From positions 1 through 13,875 of the forward strand of contig CAZAAT010000060.1 in assembly GCA_964483175.1 (NCBI GenBank): 13,875 bases of DNA, given 5' to 3'. The notes under the pieces were generated by a model. That model saw only the letters and a list, made by a program, of their open reading frames with translations, was not told where the DNA came from and did no database searches. This document shows positions 5,971 through 12,802 of the stretch, piece by piece. This stretch comes from JAAYHC01 sp964483175 (GTDB taxonomy: Bacteria > Bacillota > UBA5301). A program made the position numbers and the translations under genes. Every line of letters begins with the position of its first letter. The first letter of the stretch is position 1.

Positions 5971-6930
5971 GTGCTCTTTTTTTGGCGTCGAATGGAAGAG
6001 GCGGTGCTGGGAGCGGTCAACCTGGCAACTGTGCGGATGCCTGACCAATCTGAGTTGCCGTCTTACGAACCACGCCTCCGGCCAAATCGATTTCTTTCCG
6101 CAGATGGACGCCCCTTAGTAGTCAAGGTCAGCCAAGCTAATCCGATCGCAGCTTGCCAGCAGGCTCTCGCTTTGCTTGGCGGTCTAGGTGGATTTCCCCT
6201 GGCCAACAAGTCTGTTTTAGTTAAGCCAAATTTCAACAGCCCCCATCCATATCCAGCGACTACAGATCCTGTGGTATTGAATTGGCTCATCGAATGTTTA
6301 TATCAAAATGGTGCGGCCAAAGTCATCGTAGGTGAAAGCTCTGGTGCCCCATGGTGGCCGACGAACAAGGTTTTGGCTAAATTAGGGGTATTTGATGCGG
6401 TAGCGAGGGCAGGGGGTGAAGTAGTGATCTTTGAAGAGCGCAATGAGTGGGTCAAGGTCGCGACCGGAGGTCGCTTTTTTCCTTTTGTGGTGATACCGCG
6501 TCTGCTCTTTGAGGTGGACATTATTATTTTTTTAAGTCTACTCAAGGTCCACCGCTATGCCAGAATAAGCGGTGCTTTGAAATTAGCGGTTGGCTTGTTG
6601 CATCCGGCCCAGCGCAGGTCATTACATCTTTCAAATCTAGAAGAGAAAATTGTTGATTTAAATCGGGCTTGCCAGCCTGATCTGGTGATCGCCGATTGCC
6701 GGGAAACTTTTATCACCGAAGGCCCTACTATTGGTATCAAAGAAGCACCCGGGGTGATTTTGGCCTCGGGGAACCCGGTAGCGGTCGATTTGGAAGGGGT
6801 CTCCCTGTTAAGCAGCTTTGAGGCGCGAAACCGATTGGATTCTGATCCCGGTCGATTAGCAATGTTTCGCTATGCCCTTACTACCGAATTAGCACCTAAA
6901 TCGGGTCGCTATCTAGTGGTAGACTCTTAA
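5971..6930 (+). CDS. DUF362 domain protein lacking ferredoxin cysteines
   Basis: This 319-aa (from the chosen start) protein has the DUF362 landmarks: VLVKPNFN at about 82-89, PATTDP at 95-100, GESSG at 121-125, and SLLKVHRYARISGALKL at 189-205, which corresponds to the family's SLPKLKTH...TGALKN region. Family members often carry an added 4Fe-4S ferredoxin domain. Here the few cysteines are scattered and no CxxCxxC motif exists, so it is the cluster-free form. The biochemical role of the family is not established. The start is uncertain. GTG at 5971 follows GAGGTGG closely and is preferred. ATG 5899 would precede a candidate -10 box, and ATG 5992 has no ribosome binding site. The TAA (6928-6930) overlaps the stop codon of the convergent flavoprotein gene by 4 bp. 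Confidence 0.82.
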   Translation: MLFFWRRMEEAVLGAVNLATVRMPDQSELPSYEPRLRPNRFLSADGRPLVVKVSQANPIAACQQALALLGGLGGFPLANKSVLVKPNFNSPHPYPATTDPVVLNWLIECLYQNGAAKVIVGESSGAPWWPTNKVLAKLGVFDAVARAGGEVVIFEERNEWVKVATGGRFFPFVVIPRLLFEVDIIIFLSLLKVHRYARISGALKLAVGLLHPAQRRSLHLSNLEEKIVDLNRACQPDLVIADCRETFITEGPTIGIKEAPGVILASGNPVAVDLEGVSLLSSFEARNRLDSDPGRLAMFRYALTTELAPKSGRYLVVDS

Positions 6931-8153
6931 TCGAGAGCGGCGTTGGTGCCGGCAGTAAAACCGGTGGAGAAGGCGGCTTGGAGGTTATAACCCCCGCTTT
7001 GTCCATCAATATCTAAAATTTCCCCGGCGAAATACAAACCTCGGATGAGCTTAGAGGCCATGGTTTTTGGGTTGACTTCGCGAAGTTGAACCCCGCCCAC
7101 GGTGACTTTGGCTGCTGTTAGTGGTCTTAGTTTGGTGATGGTCAGTGGTGCGCGCTTCAAGAAATCGGCTAGATTGATCAGATCGGTTCGTTTAACGCTA
7201 CCGGCCGGCCTGGCAGGATCAATCTTTGTCTGTATGCATACAGCTGCCGCTAGCGTTTCGGGGACTAAGGTTTTGATAATGGTCTTGATTTGACTTTTGG
7301 GGCTATGATCGATCTGACTAACCAGTCTGGCTGTTAGCTGTTCGTGATTTAATTGAGGGATCAAATCAAGCAGTAGGTCTGCCCGCCGATTATTATCGAT
7401 ACTCTTGGCTACCCAGCGACTTAGATTTAAGGCAGCCGGTCCGGAGAGGCCGAAGTGGGTAAAGAGCAGTTCACCTGCTGTGCAGGGATTCGGCCTAATT
7501 GATTTGGACACAAGTTTGAGTTCAGCCTGATCCAGGCGCACTCCGCTTAATTGTTTCGGCCATGCTTCGTCAACCTGTAGGCCACTTAGGCCGGGAAGCA
7601 AGGGGGTGATCTGATGGCCTAATGCGGAAGCAGCTGAAAAACCCCAGCCGTCTGAGCCGGTGGCCGGGTAAGAGGCTCCGCCGGTACCAAGCACTACGGC
7701 GTCAAACAGCTCATCGTCTACGGCTAGGCCATCTGCGACCGGGGTAAGAGTATGGATGCGTCGTCCAAGCATCAACTTGACCCCCGCTTCAACAAGAATT
7801 GAACGGAAGCGCTCCGCTACTTGGGCACCTGATTGGATCTCCGGAAAAACGCGGCCATCTGATTCAGAGACAGTTGCTAAGCCGAGCCGTAAACGGAAAA
7901 ATTCACGGAGCCGGTTGCCATCAAAGCGCACCAGACTGCTCAGTAAAAAACGTTCTGCCTCGTGGTAATGGCTGGCGAGTTCCTTTGCTGAGCCAAGATG
8001 AGTGATGTTGCAGCGGGTTCCTCCGGCAAGGGCCAATTTTCTGCCAACTTCTTCGTTGGTGTCGAACAATGCTACCTCGGCACCATGGTCTGCAGCTGTG
8101 AGAGCAGCCATCATTCCCGCTGGTCCTGCTCCGATAATTGCGACTTTTTTCAA
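6927..8153 (-). CDS. BaiN/HI0933-family FAD-dependent oxidoreductase
   Basis: This 408-aa flavoprotein begins with an FAD-binding Rossmann motif GAGPAGMMAA (residues 8-17), then the family hallmark GRKLALAGGTRCNITH (about 37-52). It ends with FAGEILDIDGQSGGYNLQ followed by a Gly/Ala-rich helix, the usual C-terminal FAD contact. Relatives are annotated as HI0933-like proteins or BaiN, an enzyme linked to bile-acid reduction in gut clostridia. The true substrate of most members, including this one, is unknown. The start is TTG at 8153, six nt after GGAGGAG (8166-8160); no ATG gives a better fit. It follows the antiporter gene by 21 nt on the same strand, so the two are probably co-transcribed. 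It is convergent with the DUF362 gene, and their stop codons share 4 bp. Confidence 0.92.
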   Translation of the reverse strand: MKKVAIIGAGPAGMMAALTAADHGAEVALFDTNEEVGRKLALAGGTRCNITHLGSAKELASHYHEAERFLLSSLVRFDGNRLREFFRLRLGLATVSESDGRVFPEIQSGAQVAERFRSILVEAGVKLMLGRRIHTLTPVADGLAVDDELFDAVVLGTGGASYPATGSDGWGFSAASALGHQITPLLPGLSGLQVDEAWPKQLSGVRLDQAELKLVSKSIRPNPCTAGELLFTHFGLSGPAALNLSRWVAKSIDNNRRADLLLDLIPQLNHEQLTARLVSQIDHSPKSQIKTIIKTLVPETLAAAVCIQTKIDPARPAGSVKRTDLINLADFLKRAPLTITKLRPLTAAKVTVGGVQLREVNPKTMASKLIRGLYFAGEILDIDGQSGGYNLQAAFSTGFTAGTNAALD

Positions 8154-8174
8154 CGTGTACTCCTCCAGATGGTT

Positions 8175-10019
8175 CTAGCGAGGGTTGAGGAGGAAATGGC
8201 CGGCTTCTGATGCCGCCTCTTTATTTTTCCCGATGATATATAAAACATCCCCTGGCCTAAGGACGGTCTTACCGGTGGGGACAATATGCTGATTTCCTTC
8301 CCGCACGACCGTTAGGATTAAGGATTCCGGGGGCATCCGCAGTTCGCGGACTGCTTTGCCGACCGCAGGACTGTCGTTTCTGAGCTGAACTTCAGTTACC
8401 GTAGAGTGGGTCTGGTCGTATAGCAAGTGAAAGGCTCCAGGATGGTTAATCAGGTGGTTAACCAACATGATCAGTGCGGATGTCGGGGCAATTGAGCGAA
8501 CCCCGAGATCTTGTAAGTCTTTGGTACGTACCCCGTTTCCGCCGATAACTAAAATATCAGCGGGGGAGAAGTTTTCGCTAATCAAGCGGGCTAGGCGGTA
8601 ATTATTATCGTCGTCATCAGCGATGATTACTTTTGAACTCTCGTTGAGGTCGAGCTGGACGAGATCTGCGACTGCCGGAAAGAAGTCTGATTCGATTTCA
8701 TAGGTCTTAACCGGCATTGTTCCAGTCTGTAGTCCAGGGGCGATCGATCTGATTTTGCGGGGGCTGCCGATGACTATTAGAGCTGGCTCCGGAGTTACTT
8801 TACGTGGTAAGATGCTGTTAAAGAAGATCGGACTCAATATCGCGGTGATCAAAGCGGTCAAAATCAAGGCTCCGTTGAGAGCGGCATCAATAATACCCAA
8901 CCGCAGACCAATAGCAGCAGCCGCAACTGTGAAACTAAGTTGGGCGGAGAGTAAAGTACCACCAGCGATGGTTTCCCTCCACGAAAAAGAGGTGCGTAGC
9001 AAGAGAGCGGCAATCATTTTGACCCCAAAAGCGATGGCGAGCAAGATCGGTACTAACTTGAGAGCCTCCCAAGACCCCAGTAGTGCCCAGAGATCAAATT
9101 CCACACCGACCATAATAAAAAAGGCCGGGATGAAAAAACCATAACCAATCGCTTCTAACTTGTGTTGCAGGTCGGGTTTATCATCACGGGAAACTACTGA
9201 GATTAGGGCCCCTGCCAGGAACGAACCTAGTATCGCTTCGATGCCGACAGACTCCGCAATGGCCATAAAAGCCAAGATAACAGCAAAGCTAAACCTTACG
9301 GCTACTTGAGAGGTAGCTTCCGGAAGGAAGTCAGCGATGTTTTGGGAGCGAAGGCGTAATCCGATTTGGTAAGCCACCAGTAAGGCAAGCAAGAGAATTA
9401 ACCCTAGGAGAAGTTTAAGGGAGTTACCCCCGCTGTATAACGAAGCCAAAACGGCTACGGCCAGGATAGAACCGAAGTCAGCGATTGAGGAAATGACGAT
9501 CAGATTTTGGCCATAGGTAGTCTTTTCGTAATTTTGATCTTTAAGTACTGGAACAACTACGCCCAAAGAGACTGTGGCCATTATCAGAGCAACAAGCCAA
9601 GGCTCGCTTAAAAGGCCAAAACGAACCAGGTTGACCGAGGCTAAGTAGCCTAACCCAACAGCTAGGACAAAGTATAACACAGCCAAGAGTAAAGGTCGAT
9701 TAGCTAGTCCCCCATTATTAGGGCTATCGGAAGCTGGTTTTTTTCTGCCCAAGACAACCTCAAAATCCAATTCGAGACCGGATAAAAACATGAGATAGCC
9801 GAAGCCAAAGGTTGCCAAAAAGCTGACCCAGGGATCATCGGTCCCCATAATATCCAGGCCACTTTTACCGATGATAATTCCGGCGGCGATTTCACCGATC
9901 ATGGTTGGAATTCTGATCTTGCGAAAACGGGCCAGACGGGCGGTGAAGACCGGAACTACGAAGGCTAGTAGACTAATGGTTAGCAAAGGGACATAGCTTG
10001 CTTCATGCAAAAAGACCAC
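8175..10019 (-). CDS. CPA2-type cation:proton antiporter with RCK-like and TrkA-C regulatory domains
   Basis: This 614-aa membrane transporter should exchange K+ or Na+ for H+. Roughly residues 10-400 are a hydrophobic CPA2 (Kef/NapA-like) core of about 12-13 membrane segments, including PTMIGEIAAGIIIG (38-51), FLSGLELDF (78-86) and ISSIADFGSILAV (176-188), where D181 is the candidate ion-binding aspartate. Residues about 411-535 form an RCK-N-like domain, and 540-604 a TrkA-C domain (VTEVQLRNDSPAVGKAVREL, then PGDVLYIIG). In the RCK-N-like part the usual GxGxxG nucleotide loop is replaced by GSPRKI (418-423), so NAD(H) binding in the normal way is doubtful. The start may be GTG at 10019, after AGGA, or TTG at 10010, after GAGGTGG; the protein differs by three residues. 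The flavoprotein gene follows 21 nt after the stop. The exact cation cannot be read from the sequence. Confidence 0.92.
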   Translation of the reverse strand: MVFLHEASYVPLLTISLLAFVVPVFTARLARFRKIRIPTMIGEIAAGIIIGKSGLDIMGTDDPWVSFLATFGFGYLMFLSGLELDFEVVLGRKKPASDSPNNGGLANRPLLLAVLYFVLAVGLGYLASVNLVRFGLLSEPWLVALIMATVSLGVVVPVLKDQNYEKTTYGQNLIVISSIADFGSILAVAVLASLYSGGNSLKLLLGLILLLALLVAYQIGLRLRSQNIADFLPEATSQVAVRFSFAVILAFMAIAESVGIEAILGSFLAGALISVVSRDDKPDLQHKLEAIGYGFFIPAFFIMVGVEFDLWALLGSWEALKLVPILLAIAFGVKMIAALLLRTSFSWRETIAGGTLLSAQLSFTVAAAAIGLRLGIIDAALNGALILTALITAILSPIFFNSILPRKVTPEPALIVIGSPRKIRSIAPGLQTGTMPVKTYEIESDFFPAVADLVQLDLNESSKVIIADDDDNNYRLARLISENFSPADILVIGGNGVRTKDLQDLGVRSIAPTSALIMLVNHLINHPGAFHLLYDQTHSTVTEVQLRNDSPAVGKAVRELRMPPESLILTVVREGNQHIVPTGKTVLRPGDVLYIIGKNKEAASEAGHFLLNPR

Positions 10020-10051
10020 CTCTTGTCCTATTCTGGCAAGGAATTAGGTAG

Positions 10052-10080
10052 AGCATAACCGAATTTTCAGTTCAAATCAA
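10052..10080 (-). promoter_or_regulatory. Candidate sigma-A promoter for antiporter-flavoprotein operon
   Basis: On the minus strand, TTGATT (10080-10075) and TATGCT (10057-10052) are separated by exactly 17 bp. Each hexamer matches four of six consensus bases. Transcription would begin near 10045, leaving a leader of about 25 nt that holds the ribosome binding site. The divergent chelatase gene starts at 10093, so its own promoter must overlap this same short region; I could not identify it. Confidence 0.42.
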
Positions 10081-10092
10081 GGGGGCATTATT

Positions 10093-10845
10093 ATGGACAA
10101 AGGTGTCCTGGTAGTTGCGCATGGCTCATTAAGCGCGGAGTGGGAAACGCTACTAAGCGATTGCCTCTCCGCGGCTGGGCTGCCGACTAGGCTAGGCGAG
10201 GTTACTGAGTATAACCAACAGGGGTTAGCTAGCGTAGCCTTGTTGGATGCAACTTTTTCGGACATAAAATTCGCTCTTGGCCGTCTGGCAGACTATGGTG
10301 CAGCAAAGATCCGGATTATCCCCTTATTTGTTTGCAATTTCGGCTCCCACCTGCTTTCACTGGCTTCGTTCTGTACTGATTTTCCTGGTGTATCGGTGGG
10401 TCCGGCGCTCAACGATCATCCGTTTGTTTTACAGATTTTACGAGAGCGGTATCTCGCTTCTAGCGACGAACACGGTGTAGGCGAGACCGCTGTGGTCCTG
10501 GTTGGACATGGGACTGCAAAACCAGAGCTGCAGGGGGCTTGGTTAGCATGGGCCGACCGGACCGGCGCAGACCTTTTTCACCTCTTAAGCGGCCGGTCTG
10601 AGCTGCAAAAAGTTGTGGTCGCTTCATTACATCCCGATAACCTGCGGGCCAAAGTAACTCGGATTATTGACAATGGCTGGACCCCGATCCTCTTGCCGCT
10701 GCTGCTAAGCGAAGGAGTGATAACTCGCCAAGTAATCCCGCAAAAATTAGTAGGGCTCCACTATTTATTAGGGAGCCCGTACCTGCCTCATAGCTTGGTA
10801 AGTGAGTGGGTGAGAGCTCAAATTACCGGGTATTTGGGGGGCTAG
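10093..10845 (+). CDS. CbiX-like sirohydrochlorin chelatase family protein (two-domain)
   Basis: This 250-aa cytoplasmic protein has two chelatase-like halves. The first starts with VLVVAHGS (residues 5-12, H10) and has PLFVCNFGSH (77-86, H86). The second starts with VVLVGHGT (134-141, H139) and has LPLLLSEGVI (201-210). CbiX-type enzymes insert Co2+ (or related enzymes Fe2+/Ni2+) into sirohydrochlorin using paired histidines. The first half keeps both, while the second half has Ile where the second His is expected. So the active site is probably formed by the N-terminal half. No other cobalamin or siroheme biosynthesis gene is in the window, so the substrate is uncertain. ATG at 10093 follows AAGGGGG (10079-10085) by seven nt. 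The last 23 bp overlap the convergent rhodanese gene. Confidence 0.78.
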   Translation: MDKGVLVVAHGSLSAEWETLLSDCLSAAGLPTRLGEVTEYNQQGLASVALLDATFSDIKFALGRLADYGAAKIRIIPLFVCNFGSHLLSLASFCTDFPGVSVGPALNDHPFVLQILRERYLASSDEHGVGETAVVLVGHGTAKPELQGAWLAWADRTGADLFHLLSGRSELQKVVVASLHPDNLRAKVTRIIDNGWTPILLPLLLSEGVITRQVIPQKLVGLHYLLGSPYLPHSLVSEWVRAQITGYLGG

Positions 10846-11407
10846 TTTGATTACCAGTCTGGTTCTCCCGGCCACTGGTTGTCTCATAACCGGCTCTTTG
10901 CCAGGCGGGAAAACCATCACGTAGAGTCTTTGACTGAAATTCGGCGATGTTTAGGGCGGCGGTAGCCATGCCAGCAGCCTGCCCTGTTTCACAAACCACA
11001 ATGATTTGACTATCCTGGGCGAGTTCATCCATTCTGCCTCCGAGCTCGGCAAAGGGGATGTTGATCGCCCCTTTGATATGTGCCTGGGTGAATTCGTCAG
11101 GTTCGCGGATGTCGATGATTTGACACCGCCCTTCTTGGAGCATATTTCTAAGTTCTTCAGCGGAAACCAGATATTCATCTTGCGGGAGATTCTTGAAGAA
11201 TGCTGATGCTCCTTGCCGTAGGTGTAGCTTTCTATTCTCCTGAGCTCTCGACTCAAAAGAAATATTTTGGCCGGGTGGGGGGGAAGAACGATCGCTGATA
11301 TTAGTAGTGTTATTTGGGCAACCCGTGGCACCGGTTAATAGCAGAGAAAACACAATTAGGCTGGCTATTAAGGTCCATTTGCGCAGAGCGTTCTTTTTGG
11401 TTCGCAT
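10823..11407 (-). CDS. Predicted rhodanese-domain lipoprotein
   Basis: This 194-aa protein starts with a basic stretch (RTKKNALRK) and a hydrophobic helix (about residues 11-25) ending at TGATGC, where Cys30 is the likely lipidation site. The lipobox is imperfect (Ala at -3). A flexible Ser/Pro/Gln/Asn-rich linker follows, then a rhodanese domain at about 80-175 with the usual IIDIREPDEFTQAHIKGAINIPF (97-119) and the catalytic Cys139 in the loop CETGQAA (139-145). A typical active loop is CRSGxRS, so Arg is replaced by Ala144. It should sit on the outer face of the membrane and may handle sulfane sulfur or bind metal or thiol ligands; activity is not certain. ATG at 11407 follows AAAGGAGG by nine nt. 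Its 3' end overlaps the chelatase gene by 23 bp, in opposite orientation. Confidence 0.88.
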   Translation of the reverse strand: MRTKKNALRKWTLIASLIVFSLLLTGATGCPNNTTNISDRSSPPPGQNISFESRAQENRKLHLRQGASAFFKNLPQDEYLVSAEELRNMLQEGRCQIIDIREPDEFTQAHIKGAINIPFAELGGRMDELAQDSQIIVVCETGQAAGMATAALNIAEFQSKTLRDGFPAWQRAGYETTSGRENQTGNQTSPPNTR

Positions 11408-11572
11408 TAACTGGATCCTCCTTTCTAGCCGTTAGTTTTTCACACCAACGGAAGGTAATTGTAACCATTTTTTCCCTATCTAGCTGGGCAAATAGTTCTA
11501 TAGTCCTAAAGGAAAACGACATATAGTTTCTGAATAAATACTAGAAAACCAGCCTAGGATTCGCACTGCTTT
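11408..11572. promoter_or_regulatory. Divergent intergenic region, rhodanese and HD-GYP genes
   Basis: This 165-bp AT-rich gap serves two divergent genes. On the minus strand TACAAT (about 11464-11459) could be a -10 box for the rhodanese gene. On the plus strand TATAGT (11522-11527) could serve the HD-GYP gene. Neither has a good -35 at 17 bp. A leader hairpin is listed separately. No sigma-D (motility-type) promoter was seen upstream of the HD-GYP gene. Confidence 0.3.
11429..11451 (-). promoter_or_regulatory. Hairpin in leader of rhodanese gene
   Basis: Minus-strand RNA can form an 8-bp stem, CCGUUGGU (11451-11444) with ACUAACGG (11436-11429), around a 7-nt loop, including one G-U pair. 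On the opposite strand the same position would be an A-C mismatch, so the structure favours the minus-strand transcript. It ends a few nt before the AAAGGAGG ribosome binding site and could affect translation or mRNA stability. Confidence 0.35.
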
Positions 11573-12802
11573 ATGTACTTCCATAACTTTCCAAAATGGA
11601 CGGTGTACAAGATGAAGCCTACCGGACCAAAACTGTATTTGGGAAATTTGCTTGCTTCTCTTTCCTTAGCCTTTGACCTTCAGGAGAGTAGTCAGCTAGA
11701 ACACCATCGACGGACGGCGTATATCGCCGAACGCATTGGTGAGGAGTATGGTTTGGAGTTTGACAGGTTACAAAATCTCTTTTATGCAGCGATGCTGCAT
11801 GACATCGGTACCACCGAATATTCTGGGATAGATGATGACGATACCCAGTTCCGGGAGCATCCCACCAAAGGCGCTGAGATTCTCAAGTCACTACCCTACT
11901 TAGACAGCGCCTCCGATATGGTTCTGTACCATCATGAACGGGTAGATGGACTGGGTTATCCATTCGGCCTGACCAAGTCTGAGTATCCGGTGGAGTCGCA
12001 AATAATTGGTTTAGCCTCTGCAATCGAGAAAATATTTGCCTTTGCTGAGCGCAACTTAGATTCACTTGATCCCATGGTGATGATCGAGCACCGGTTGGAA
12101 ATCAGTGAGGGCTCCGAATTTGACAAAGATGTGGTTTCGGCTGCTAGGTCGCTGTTCAAACAAACCAGATTCTGGCTCGATCTCGAGGAACGTAATCTCA
12201 ATCGCGTTATTGACCGAATGGCAAGTTGTTACGACAGGTGTATTTCATCTAGCGATCTTAATCAGATCGGCGAAGTTTTTGCCACGTTGATTGATAGTAA
12301 AAGTCCATTTACCGCCAACCATAGCATCGAAGTTGCCTTGTACTCCGTTGAGATCGGTAAAGCAATGGGATTAACGGGTGAAACCCTGGTTAAGCTTCAT
12401 TCTGCCGGACTATTACATGACTTAGGTAAACTTGGTGTCCCCAATCGCATCCTGAATAAACCTGGTCCGTTGACCGAGCGCGAAATGGGTGTAATCAAGG
12501 CCCACCCGTACTATACGGAGCAGATTCTATCTGATATTAAGGGTCTAGAAGACATCACCTCTTGGGCCTCGATGCACCATGAGAAGTTGGATGGTTCCGG
12601 ATATCCTTCAGGCTGTCACAGCAAACAAATACCGTGTGAGGCGAGAATAATCGCCGTAAGCGATGCCTTCCAGGCGATGGTTGCCGACCGTCCCTACCGG
12701 GCAGGATTGCCCATCGAGCGCGCTTTCGAGCTCTTAGATGACGGTGTGGCGGGTGGGGTCTGGGATTATGATGTCGTCCAGACGTTACGGAATATTATCT
12801 AA
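11573..12802 (+). CDS. Tandem HD-GYP domain protein (predicted cyclic-di-GMP phosphodiesterase)
   Basis: This 409-aa cytoplasmic protein contains two HD-GYP-type domains and no visible sensor or receiver domain. The second (about residues 230-409) looks complete: H250, HDLGK at 282-286, HP at 311-312, HHEKLDGSGYP at 335-345 and SDAFQAM with D364. The first (about 25-200) keeps H44/H45, HDIG at 76-79, HP at 96-97 and HHERVDGLGYP at 120-130. It has Thr80 instead of the HDxGK lysine, and in the helix that normally supplies a metal-binding Asp it reads GLASAIEK. HD-GYP proteins hydrolyse cyclic di-GMP and sometimes other cyclic dinucleotides. The first domain may be weakened or regulatory. The start is ambiguous: ATG 11573 lacks a good ribosome binding site, and ATG 11612 (14th codon) has only a weak GGACGGTG upstream. 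The 3' end overlaps the convergent radical SAM gene by 18 bp. Confidence 0.9.
   Translation: MYFHNFPKWTVYKMKPTGPKLYLGNLLASLSLAFDLQESSQLEHHRRTAYIAERIGEEYGLEFDRLQNLFYAAMLHDIGTTEYSGIDDDDTQFREHPTKGAEILKSLPYLDSASDMVLYHHERVDGLGYPFGLTKSEYPVESQIIGLASAIEKIFAFAERNLDSLDPMVMIEHRLEISEGSEFDKDVVSAARSLFKQTRFWLDLEERNLNRVIDRMASCYDRCISSSDLNQIGEVFATLIDSKSPFTANHSIEVALYSVEIGKAMGLTGETLVKLHSAGLLHDLGKLGVPNRILNKPGPLTEREMGVIKAHPYYTEQILSDIKGLEDITSWASMHHEKLDGSGYPSGCHSKQIPCEARIIAVSDAFQAMVADRPYRAGLPIERAFELLDDGVAGGVWDYDVVQTLRNII

Noticed and set aside
8755..9144. 129-codon plus-strand open frame inside the antiporter gene
   Set aside because: It lies wholly antisense to strongly conserved membrane segments, and its basic, low-complexity translation is typical of an antisense frame. 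No convincing ribosome binding site was seen.
5219..11540. Identical 12-mer TCTGAATAAATA in two intergenic regions (5219-5230 and 11529-11540), resembling the sigma-G -35 TGAATA
   Set aside because: No matching -10 (CATACTA-like) occurs 17-18 bp downstream at either site. A GAATAAATACT also occurs inside the radical SAM gene, so AT-rich chance is likely.
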